This document shows positions 57,468 through 64,000 of a stretch of 64,000 nt of DNA, one piece after another; the first letter of the stretch is position 1, and the number at the start of each line of letters is the position of its first letter. The notes under the pieces were generated by a model that worked only from the letters and a program-made list of their open reading frames with translations, ran no database searches and was not told where the DNA came from. Origin of the DNA: Chimaeribacter californicus (GTDB lineage: Bacteria > Pseudomonadota > Gammaproteobacteria > Enterobacterales > Enterobacteriaceae). The stretch covers positions 99,057 to 163,056 of the forward strand of contig NZ_PJZF01000010.1 of assembly GCF_002858675.1 (NCBI RefSeq). The letters are read 5' to 3'. The translations under genes were made by a program, and so were the position numbers.

Positions 57468-59123
57468 ATGTTGGCAGGGCAAACAGCGGCGCGTGTCTGG
57501 AATACGCGCCGGACGGAGAAACAGCGGCGTCTGGCTGCGGTACCCGTCCAGGGCAAAGTCATCCCGACGGATGATCTGGTCGGCATACTTGAAAAACTGA
57601 TCGCGCCGGGCGACCGGGTGGTGCTGGAGGGCAATAACCAGAAACAGGCGGATTTCCTCTCCCGGATGCTGGCGGAGGTCAACCCGGAAAAAGTGCATGA
57701 CCTGCATATGATCATGCCGAGCGTTGGGCGCAGCGAGCATCTGGATATCTTTGAAAAAGGCATCGCCCACAAACTCGACTTCTCCTTCTCCGGCACCCAG
57801 AGCCTGCGCATCTCCCAACTGCTGGAAGACGGGCTGCTGGAGATCGGCGCTATTCACACCTACATCGAGCTTTATGCCCGCCTTTATGTCGATCTGACGC
57901 CCAATGTTGCGCTGATCGCGGGCTACAAAGCAGACCGCCAGGGCAACCTGTACACCGGCCCGAGTACCGAAGATACCCCGGCGCTGGTGGAGGCCGCCGC
58001 CTTCCATGACGGCATCGTGATTGCGCAGGTGAATGAGCTGGTGGAAGAGGGCTGCGATCTGCCGCGCGTCGATATTCCCGGCTCGTGGATTGATTATGTG
58101 GTGGTGGCCGATAAGCCCTTCTTTATCGAGCCGTTGTTCACCCGCGACCCGCGCCTCATCAAGCAGGAGCACATCCTGATGGCGATGATGGCGATCAAAG
58201 GCATCTACGCCGAGCATCAGGTGCAGTCACTTAACCACGGCATCGGCTTTAACACCGCCGCGATTGAGCTGCTGCTGCCGACCTACGGCGAACAGCTCGG
58301 CCTGAAAGGCAAAATCTGCAAACACTGGGCGCTGAACCCACACCCGACGCTGATCCCGGCCATTGAGAGCGGCTGGGTGGAGAGCGTGCACTGCTTCGGC
58401 GGCGAACTGGGGATGGAAGAGTACATCCGCGCCCGGCCGGACATCTTCTTCACCGGGGCCGACGGCTCCATGCGCTCAAACCGCGCGTTTTGCCAGCTGG
58501 CGGGGCAGTATGCGGTGGATATGTTTATCGGCTCGACGCTGCAAATCGACGGGCTGGCGAACTCCTCCACCGTGACCCGTGGGCGGCTTTCCGGCTTCGG
58601 CGGCGCGCCGAATATGGGCCATGACCCGCACGGCCGCCGCCACGCCACCCCTGCCTGGCTCAATATGATCACCGAACCCGACCCGCTGCAGCGCGGCCGC
58701 AAGCTGGTGGTGCAGATGGTGGAAACCTTCCAGGCCGGCGTCAAACCGACCTTTGTGGAAAAACTTGATGCGGTCGACGTGGCCAAAGCCTCAGGGATGC
58801 CGCTCGCCCCGGTGATGATCTATGGCGATGACGTCACCCACGTGCTGACTGAAGAGGGCATCGCCTACCTCTACCGGGCAGAAAGCCTGGAGGAGCGCCG
58901 GGCCATGGTGGCAGCCGTCGCCGGGATCACGGACATCGGCCTGGGGGTGGACGCCGCGCGCGTCACCGATCTGCGCCGCAGCGGCAAAGTGGTCTACCCG
59001 GAAGACATCGGCATCCGGCGTGCCGAAGCCACCCGCTCCCTGCTGGCAGCCGGCAGCGTGGCCGATCTGGTCGAGTGGTCTGACGGCCTCTATACCCCCC
59101 CTGCGAAATTCCGGAGCTGGTAA
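57468..59123 (+). CDS. mdcA: Malonate decarboxylase alpha subunit (acetyl-S-ACP:malonate transferase)
   Basis: 551 residues from ATG 57468, behind CCAGGAGG; the frame from 57438 precedes that site. Exchanges acetyl for malonyl on the carrier protein MdcC. CoA-transferase-like fold with GDRVVLEGNNQKQADFLSR, SLNHGIGFNTAAIELLLPTYG and GGAPNMGHDPHGRRH typical of MdcA. First gene of the mdcABCDEFG operon. A 240-base gap before it should contain the promoter. Confidence 0.96.
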   Translation: MLAGQTAARVWNTRRTEKQRRLAAVPVQGKVIPTDDLVGILEKLIAPGDRVVLEGNNQKQADFLSRMLAEVNPEKVHDLHMIMPSVGRSEHLDIFEKGIAHKLDFSFSGTQSLRISQLLEDGLLEIGAIHTYIELYARLYVDLTPNVALIAGYKADRQGNLYTGPSTEDTPALVEAAAFHDGIVIAQVNELVEEGCDLPRVDIPGSWIDYVVVADKPFFIEPLFTRDPRLIKQEHILMAMMAIKGIYAEHQVQSLNHGIGFNTAAIELLLPTYGEQLGLKGKICKHWALNPHPTLIPAIESGWVESVHCFGGELGMEEYIRARPDIFFTGADGSMRSNRAFCQLAGQYAVDMFIGSTLQIDGLANSSTVTRGRLSGFGGAPNMGHDPHGRRHATPAWLNMITEPDPLQRGRKLVVQMVETFQAGVKPTFVEKLDAVDVAKASGMPLAPVMIYGDDVTHVLTEEGIAYLYRAESLEERRAMVAAVAGITDIGLGVDAARVTDLRRSGKVVYPEDIGIRRAEATRSLLAAGSVADLVEWSDGLYTPPAKFRSW

Positions 59124-59974
59124 TGAACCCACGCCTGCACGCACACGCAGACCTCGCCGCCGACCAGCTGGCGCAGCTTGCCACCGCCTGCCTGATTGAG
59201 GAAGCGCGGCTCACCCCGAAGCCGGGGCTGGTGGACAGCCGGGGCAATGGCGCGCATCTCGATCTGTCGCTGGTGCTGATGGAGCGCTCGGCCCACAGCC
59301 TGACCCCGGCCTTTTATCAGCTGGCCCAGCAAAGCTGGCTGCGCCCGGCCGATCCCGCACTGCGGGAGACCGTGGGGCGGCTGGGGCGTGAAGGTGAAGC
59401 ACAGATGATGGCCGCCACCGGCGGGGTGAATACCCACCGCGGCGCACTCTGGGCGCTGGGGTTGCTGGTGAGCGCCGCGGCGATGCTGGGGGGCGGCGCA
59501 GAGCGCGGTGCCATCGCCCGGGCCGCCGCGCAGCTGGCGCAGCTGCCCGATCGCGCTGCGCCCAGAGGGTTCAGCAAGGGGCTGCGGGCGGTTCATCGCT
59601 ACCGGGTGCCCGGCGCACGCGAAGAGGCGCAACAGGGTTTCCCCCATGTGATGGCGCTGGCCCTGCCCCAGTTGCACCGCAGCCGCCAACAGGGCGCGGA
59701 GGAACCGGCCGCCCGGCTGGATGCGCTGATGGCGATCATGACATCGCTCAGTGACACCTGCGTGCTCAACCGCGCCGGGCTGGCGGGGCTCGACACCATG
59801 CAGCGCGGCGCCCGTGCGGTGCTGGCCGCCGGGGGAACCGCGCAGCCTGCCGGCCGCCTCGCCCTGGCAGAGCTGGATGCCGCGATGCTGGCGCACAACG
59901 CCTCGCCGGGCGGGGCCGCCGATCTGCTGGCCGCCACCCTGTTTCTGGACCGCGTGGGCGGGCAACCCAATTAA
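59123..59974 (+). CDS. mdcB: Triphosphoribosyl-dephospho-CoA synthase MdcB
   Basis: 283 residues. Builds the prosthetic-group precursor from ATP and dephospho-CoA for MdcC. CitG/MdcB family: ACLIEEARLTPKPGLVDSRGNGAH, GGVNTHRGALWALGLL, and SLSDTCVLNRAGLAGL are the conserved blocks. Overlaps the mdcA stop by one base (TAATG). Notably Ala/Gly-rich. Confidence 0.95.
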   Translation: MNPRLHAHADLAADQLAQLATACLIEEARLTPKPGLVDSRGNGAHLDLSLVLMERSAHSLTPAFYQLAQQSWLRPADPALRETVGRLGREGEAQMMAATGGVNTHRGALWALGLLVSAAAMLGGGAERGAIARAAAQLAQLPDRAAPRGFSKGLRAVHRYRVPGAREEAQQGFPHVMALALPQLHRSRQQGAEEPAARLDALMAIMTSLSDTCVLNRAGLAGLDTMQRGARAVLAAGGTAQPAGRLALAELDAAMLAHNASPGGAADLLAATLFLDRVGGQPN

Positions 59975-59991
59975 CCGAGTAAGAGGTAGTT

Positions 59992-60291
59992 ATGGAAAAA
60001 ATTACATTGTCATTCCCGGCCAGCCGTACCCTGCACGGCAGGGCGCTGGCGGGGGTTGTCGGCTCCGGCGATATGGAAGTGCTGTTCACTGCCGCGCCGC
60101 AGGAGACGCTCGAGATTGCGATCACTACGTCAGTGGATAACAGCGGCGAACGCTGGAAGGCCCTGTTCAACCGCCTCGCCCTGCTGGGTAACCTGCCGGC
60201 GGGTGCGCTGGTGATCCACGATTTTGGCGCAACGCCGGGCGTGGCGCGCATCCGCATCGAGCAGGTTTTTGAGGAGGTAAACCATGCGTGA
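59992..60291 (+). CDS. mdcC: Malonate decarboxylase acyl carrier protein (delta subunit)
   Basis: 99 residues, the usual size. The serine in AGVVGSGDMEVL (about residue 25) carries the phosphoribosyl-dephospho-CoA prosthetic group. Carries the malonyl and acetyl thioester between MdcA and the MdcDE decarboxylase. Ribosome site AAGAGGT at 59979-59986. Overlaps mdcD by eight bases. Confidence 0.95.
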   Translation: MEKITLSFPASRTLHGRALAGVVGSGDMEVLFTAAPQETLEIAITTSVDNSGERWKALFNRLALLGNLPAGALVIHDFGATPGVARIRIEQVFEEVNHA

Positions 60292-61120
60292 CGATCGCAG
60301 CTTTATTGAACTCCGCGCCCGTGAGCGCGCCCGGTCGCTGCTGGATCAGGGCAGTTTCCGTGAATTGCTCGATCCGTTCGAGGGCATCATGTCGCCGTGG
60401 CTGCCTCAGCAGGGCATCGTGCCGCAGGCGGATGACGGCATGGTGGTGGCGAAAGGCACCCTGAACGGCCAACCGGCGGTGGTGATCGCCATCGAAGGCA
60501 CCTTTCAGGGCGGCAGCATGGGCGAGGTGTCTGGTGCAAAAATGGCCGCCGCGCTGGAGCTGGCCGCAGAAGACAACCGGAACGGCATCCCGACCCAGGC
60601 GGTGCTGTGCCTGGAAACCGGCGGCGTGCGGTTACAGGAGGCCAATCTGGGGCTGGCAGCCATTGCGGATATTCACGCCGCGATTGTGGATCTGCGCCGC
60701 TACACGCCGGTTATCGGCATTATCGCCGGCACTGTGGGCTGCTTCGGCGGGATGTCGATTGCCGCAGCCCTGTGCAGCTACCTGATTGTCACCCGCGAAG
60801 CGCGGCTGGGGCTGAACGGCCCGCAGGTGATTGAACAGGAAGCGGGCATTGAAGAGTACGACTCGCGCGACCGGCCGTTCATCTGGCGCATGACCGGCGG
60901 AGAGGTGCGCTACCAGAGCGGGCTGGCGGACGCCCTGGTGGGCGACGGCATCAACGCGGTGAAAACGGCGCTGGATGAGGCGATTGCCCTCGGGGTGCCT
61001 GCGCAGCACCGCAGCGACAACTACGCCGGTTATCTGGCCCGCCTGACGCGGTTTGATACCCGCCAACAGGCAGAGGCCGCACAGATTAAACAGCTTTTTG
61101 CAGCAGAGGGGAAATCATGA
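60284..61120 (+). CDS. mdcD: Malonate decarboxylase beta subunit
   Basis: 278 residues. Crotonase-like/carboxyltransferase fold, decarboxylates malonyl-S-ACP together with MdcE. VIAIEGTFQGGSMGEVSGAKMAAAL, ETGGVRLQEANLGLAAIADIH and GTVGCFGGMSIAAAL are characteristic. Overlaps mdcC by eight bases and mdcE by four bases (ATGA), showing translational coupling. Confidence 0.96.
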   Translation: MRDDRSFIELRARERARSLLDQGSFRELLDPFEGIMSPWLPQQGIVPQADDGMVVAKGTLNGQPAVVIAIEGTFQGGSMGEVSGAKMAAALELAAEDNRNGIPTQAVLCLETGGVRLQEANLGLAAIADIHAAIVDLRRYTPVIGIIAGTVGCFGGMSIAAALCSYLIVTREARLGLNGPQVIEQEAGIEEYDSRDRPFIWRMTGGEVRYQSGLADALVGDGINAVKTALDEAIALGVPAQHRSDNYAGYLARLTRFDTRQQAEAAQIKQLFAAEGKS

Positions 61121-61917
61121 GCAACGCAATCAGCCGTGGGGCGTTATGGCTGGATAAACTCGCCCCCAATGCCACCCGCATGGCGGGCCTCTGCCCGTCG
61201 GTGCAGGTGGCGGATGCCGAACTGAACGGCGAAATGGCGCGCCTGATCGCCGTAGTGCCGGATGCCGATAACCACTACCCGCGCGCCGCCCATGGTGAAG
61301 TCGGCCTGCTGGAAGGGTGGACGCTGGCGAAAGTGGTCAGTGAAACCGTCGCGGCCGATGCCGGGCGCGCCGTGAAACGCCCGATTATTGCGGTGATTGA
61401 TGTGCCGAGCCAGGCCTATGGCCGCCGTGAAGAGGCATTCGGGATTCATCAGGCACTGGCCGGGGCGGCGGCCGCCTACGCCAATGCCCGGCTGGCCGGC
61501 CACCCGGTGATTGGGTTGATCGTCGGCAAGGCGATGTCCGGGGCGTTTCTCGCCCATGGTTATCAGGCTAACCGGCTGATTGCCTTTAATGACCCCGGCG
61601 TGCAGGTACACGCGATGGGCAAAGACTCGGCGGCGCGCATCACGCTGCGCAGCGTGGAGTCACTGGAAAAACTGGCCGCCACCATTCCACCGATGGCGTA
61701 TGACGTCACTAACTATGCCTCGCTGGGGCTGCTGGCGGCGTTGCTGGAGATCGCCCGGCCTGATGATCCCTCTTCCGGCGATCTGGCGCAGGTTAACGCG
61801 GCATTGCAGCACGCCATTCAGGACGCGCGCCGTGACCCCGGCCTGACCTGCCGCCTCGGCGCAGAAAACCGCCGCAGCTCCTTGCAGGTACGCGAACGTA
61901 TGCGCGCCGCCTGGTAA
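61117..61917 (+). CDS. mdcE: Malonate decarboxylase gamma subunit
   Basis: 266 residues. Partner of MdcD in the decarboxylase. Carboxyltransferase-type motifs IIAVIDVPSQAYGRREEAFGIHQALAG and GKAMSGAFLAHGYQANRLIAF. ATG lies inside the end of mdcD (ATGA). Confidence 0.95.
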   Translation: MSNAISRGALWLDKLAPNATRMAGLCPSVQVADAELNGEMARLIAVVPDADNHYPRAAHGEVGLLEGWTLAKVVSETVAADAGRAVKRPIIAVIDVPSQAYGRREEAFGIHQALAGAAAAYANARLAGHPVIGLIVGKAMSGAFLAHGYQANRLIAFNDPGVQVHAMGKDSAARITLRSVESLEKLAATIPPMAYDVTNYASLGLLAALLEIARPDDPSSGDLAQVNAALQHAIQDARRDPGLTCRLGAENRRSSLQVRERMRAAW

Positions 61918-61967
61918 CCGCCCGCACGGCACACGCAGTAAAGAAAAATAATAAACCTGCCGGACAG

Positions 61968-62007
61968 CGGCAGCCCCGGGCACCTTGCCGTGCCCGCCGG
62001 GCTGCCG
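61968..62007 (+). repeat. Intercistronic hairpin between mdcE and mdcF
   Basis: CGGCAGCCC (61968-61976) pairs with GGGCTGCCG (61999-62007), with a second inner stem GGGCAC/GTGCCC. No T run follows, so it may protect or attenuate the mRNA rather than terminate. Confidence 0.55.
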
Positions 62008-62068
62008 CGTCTGAAAAAGAATAAGCATCGCACCGGTATTGTCTCTTTATTCATTACAGGTGGTTTCT

Positions 62069-63028
62069 ATGACTTACATCATCATCCATGCGCTCGCCCC
62101 GATTTTCGTCATCATGCTGCTGGGTTTCTGGGCCGGCAAAGTCAAAATGGTGGATAACCAGAATGTCGCGTTACTGAATATTTTCGTGATGGATTTTGCC
62201 CTGCCCGCCGCGCTGTTCAGCGCCACGGTGCAGACCCCGTGGCGCGGCATTGTCGCCCAGTCGCCGTTGATTGTGGTGCTGACGCTGGCGATGTGGATAA
62301 CCTATGGCGCGATCTATTTCCTGGCCACCCGCGTGTTTAAAAAGTCCCCGCAGGATGCCGCCGTGCTGACGCTGACCGTGGCGCTGCCGAACTATGCGGC
62401 ACTCGGCCTGCCGATCCTCGGCAGTGTGCTGGGGGAAGGCTCCGCCACCTCGCTGTCGGTGGCGGTCTCTATCGCCTGCGGTTCGGTGCTGATGACGCCG
62501 TTCTGCCTGCTGATCCTGGAACGGGAAAAGGCGCAGGCCGCCGGGGAAAACAGCGGCTCAACGCTGGCGATGCTGCCGGTGCTGATGTGGCGCTCGGTGA
62601 AAAAACCGATTGTCTGGGGGCCGTTGCTGGGCGTGGTGCTCTCTGCGCTGGGCATCGCGATGCCGGATCTGCTGCTGGCCGCCATTAAACCGCTGGGCCT
62701 CGCGGCCACCGCCGCCGCGCTGTTTTTGACCGGCGTGATCCTCTCTGCACGCAAACTGAAAATTAACACCGCCGTGATGACCTCAACCGTGACCAAGCTG
62801 TTAATCCAGCCGGCGATTGCCTGGGGTATGGTGCTGCTGTTTGGCCTGCACGGCAGCGTGGCCATTACCACGATCCTGATGATTGCGTTGTCAGCCGGCT
62901 TCTTCGGCGTGGTGTTCGGCAACCGCTTTGGCGTACAGTCGCCGGATGCGGAAGCGGTGTTGCTGCTCAGCTCGGTGCTCAGCATCCTGTCATTACCGCT
63001 GTTTATCTCACTGACCTCAGGAGTCTGA
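62069..63028 (+). CDS. mdcF: Malonate transporter MdcF (AEC family)
   Basis: 319 residues from ATG 62069 (frame open to 62039). Auxin-efflux-carrier family membrane protein, about ten hydrophobic segments; VMDFALPAALFSATVQ, ALPNYAALGLPILGSVLGE and the C-terminal SSVLSILSLPLFISL fit MdcF/MadM-like malonate carriers. Placed 151 bases after mdcE and two bases before mdcG. Confidence 0.9.
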   Translation: MTYIIIHALAPIFVIMLLGFWAGKVKMVDNQNVALLNIFVMDFALPAALFSATVQTPWRGIVAQSPLIVVLTLAMWITYGAIYFLATRVFKKSPQDAAVLTLTVALPNYAALGLPILGSVLGEGSATSLSVAVSIACGSVLMTPFCLLILEREKAQAAGENSGSTLAMLPVLMWRSVKKPIVWGPLLGVVLSALGIAMPDLLLAAIKPLGLAATAAALFLTGVILSARKLKINTAVMTSTVTKLLIQPAIAWGMVLLFGLHGSVAITTILMIALSAGFFGVVFGNRFGVQSPDAEAVLLLSSVLSILSLPLFISLTSGV

Positions 63029-63030
63029 CC

Positions 63031-63651
63031 ATGCCCGTTATTGCCCGCCCCCATGATTTACTCTGGCTGCGCGATCGCCCTGCGTTGCAAGGCGCGGAGG
63101 CGGGCTGGGTCACGCAGCTCTGGCACCCCGGCCTGCCGGTGGTGGTGCGGCGTGACCAGGGTGCGGAGGGCCTGATCCCGGTGGGGGTGCGCGGCATGAA
63201 ACGTGAACAGCGCGCCGCGGGTTGGGTGGCGCGCGCGCAGGTGGTCAGGCAGCTCAGCCCCCACCAGCTGGCCGAGGGGCAGGCGTTACTGCGCTCGCCG
63301 TTTGTTTCCCAGCCGCCGGTGCAGGCGGCCATTCTGTTGGCGCAACAGCACTGGCCGTGGCAATGGGGTATTACCGGCAGCACCGGGTACGCGCTGGCCA
63401 CCGATATTCCGGTGCTGCATGCAGAGAGCGATCTGGATCTGGTGATTTACGCCCCGCAGCCACCGGACCCGGACGCCCTCCGCCGCTGGCAACAGGCGCT
63501 GACACGCCTGCCGTGCCGGGCCGATACCCAGCTGGAAACGCCGCTGGGCGCGTTTGCGCTCAACGAGTGGCAGCGTGACGGGCAGGTGCTGCTGAAAACC
63601 GATCGGGGGCCGCGCCTGACGCGCACGCCCTGGCACAGGGAGCAGAGTTGA
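63031..63651 (+). CDS. mdcG: Phosphoribosyl-dephospho-CoA transferase MdcG
   Basis: 206 residues. Attaches the prosthetic group to Ser of MdcC. Nucleotidyltransferase-like motif HAESDLDLVIYAP with paired Asp residues; GITGSTGYALATDIPVLH precedes it. The stop codon TGA (63649-63651) falls in the TCAA-like border of the adjoining mobile element, so the last residues may have been changed by insertion. mdcH, which follows in Klebsiella, is not in this window. Confidence 0.92.
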   Translation: MPVIARPHDLLWLRDRPALQGAEAGWVTQLWHPGLPVVVRRDQGAEGLIPVGVRGMKREQRAAGWVARAQVVRQLSPHQLAEGQALLRSPFVSQPPVQAAILLAQQHWPWQWGITGSTGYALATDIPVLHAESDLDLVIYAPQPPDPDALRRWQQALTRLPCRADTQLETPLGAFALNEWQRDGQVLLKTDRGPRLTRTPWHREQS

Positions 63652-63700
63652 CACTCCCCTCCCTGAAGGAAGGGGATTCTTGTTTCGCTGAGTCGAACCT
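63652..63700 (-). ncRNA. Predicted omega RNA (right-end RNA) 3' part
   Basis: In TnpB elements the guide RNA overlaps the 3' end of tnpB and ends at the element border, with its guide read from flanking host DNA. Position and hairpin fit that layout, with bases 63628-63647 (end of mdcG) as the predicted guide. Inference from family knowledge; no transcript evidence. Confidence 0.45.
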
Positions 63701-64000
63701 AAGCCGCATTAAGCGGTTTAGGATTTACAGACTCTCCACAAGCTAACACGGTCAGCCCGACCGCTTTTATATTCTTCGCGGCGTTTATGTCACGATCATG
63801 GTCAGCCCCGCACTCAGGGCAGAGCCACGCACGAACGTTAAGCGCCATTTTCGACATGGTGTAGCCGCAACAGTGACAGCGTTTTGAGGACGGGAAAAAT
63901 TGGTCAATGGCAACCACCGACCGCCCCGCCCATTCGCCCTTATATGCAAGCTGGCGCACAAATTCACCCCAGCTCGCGTCTGCTATCGCTTTGGACAGCG
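63699..64000 (-). CDS. tnpB: RNA-guided endonuclease TnpB, C-terminal part
   Basis: About 100 residues are visible; the gene continues past the right edge. C-terminal Zn ribbon with CHCCGYTM and CPECGADHDRD, giving four cysteines in CxxC pairs, and the RuvC-III stretch DHDRDINAAKNI with the catalytic Asp. TnpB is the ancestor of Cas12 nucleases and protects IS605-family elements from loss. Composition is less GC-rich than the mdc genes. Intactness of the N-terminal RuvC-I part cannot be judged. Confidence 0.9.
   Translation of the reverse strand, partial: LSKAIADASWGEFVRQLAYKGEWAGRSVVAIDQFFPSSKRCHCCGYTMSKMALNVRAWLCPECGADHDRDINAAKNIKAVGLTVLACGESVNPKPLNAA

Larger units (their letters stand above)
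63648..64000 (-). mobile_element. IS200/IS605-type (IS1341-like) element, right end and tnpB
   Basis: The right-end hairpin CCCCTCCCTGAAGGAAGGGG (63655-63674) lies just outside tnpB, as in IS605-family elements, and is preceded by TTGA (TCAA on the minus strand, 63648-63651), the sort of cleavage tetranucleotide used at right ends. The element runs off the window to the right; whether it carries tnpA cannot be seen. Confidence 0.75.

Overview
The window looks like a chromosomal segment of a GC-rich member of the Enterobacterales. The backbone keeps E. coli gene order in two blocks: glgB-asd-yhgN-gnt-gntK-gntR-yhhW-ryhB-yhhY (left) and yhiN-pitA-uspB-uspA-rsmJ-prlC-rlmJ-gor (right). Protein lengths often match E. 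coli exactly (Asd 367, GntT 438, PitA 499, PrlC 680, RlmJ 280, Gor 450). The species is not fixed by the sequence; the catabolic load (inositol, malonate, membrane gluconate dehydrogenase, tannase-like esterase) would suit a plant- or soil-associated genus such as Serratia, Gibbsiella, Klebsiella or a relative (inference).

Layout. 1-2620: start of glgB, asd, yhgN. 2674-7554: four-gene chaperone-usher fimbrial operon inserted between yhgN and the gnt genes. 7850-10999: gluconate uptake and phosphorylation (gntT, gntK, gntR) around a divergent promoter with a GntR palindrome and a CRP site. 11078-15163: LacI-controlled beta-glucoside PTS operon (IIC, GH1 phospho-glucosidase, IIA, repressor) without a IIB gene. 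15461-17421: an unlisted 56-residue membrane protein, the pirin YhhW, the iron-regulated small RNA RyhB with Fur box, and acetyltransferase YhhY. 17522-31298: complete myo-inositol catabolic region (iolE, iolH-like, iolG, iolD, iolC fused to DUF2090, iolR, iolB, iolA, inositol transporter, iolI). 31397-34999: esterase, zinc-less alcohol dehydrogenase, glucarate-type transporter. 35341-38810: YqjI-like PadR repressor lacking the His-rich metal-binding head, secreted tannase/feruloyl esterase, YqjH-like ferric-siderophore reductase. 39352-43179: three-subunit membrane flavocytochrome gluconate 2-dehydrogenase-type operon with a CRP site upstream. 43263-57227: conserved block with a MerR/MlrA-like gene where E. 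coli has dtpB, and yojI and rbn interleaved. 57468-63651: malonate decarboxylase operon mdcABCDEFG, interrupted at its 3' side by the right end of an IS200/IS605-type element carrying tnpB.

How it works together. Periplasmic glucose-derived gluconate can be oxidised by the dehydrogenase or imported by GntT and phosphorylated by GntK; both loci carry perfect-core CRP sites. The iol genes supply every step from inositol import to the malonate-semialdehyde dehydrogenase reaction, with the aldolase step probably supplied by the C-terminal half of IolC. RyhB and the yqjH/yqjI-like genes form two separate iron-related loci.

No tRNA, rRNA, CRISPR array or prophage was recognised. The most notable non-standard items are the tnpB element whose end supplies the mdcG stop codon, the headless YqjI-like regulator with a near-perfect palindrome upstream of the yqjH-like gene, the IIB-less PTS operon, and the 56-residue membrane protein.
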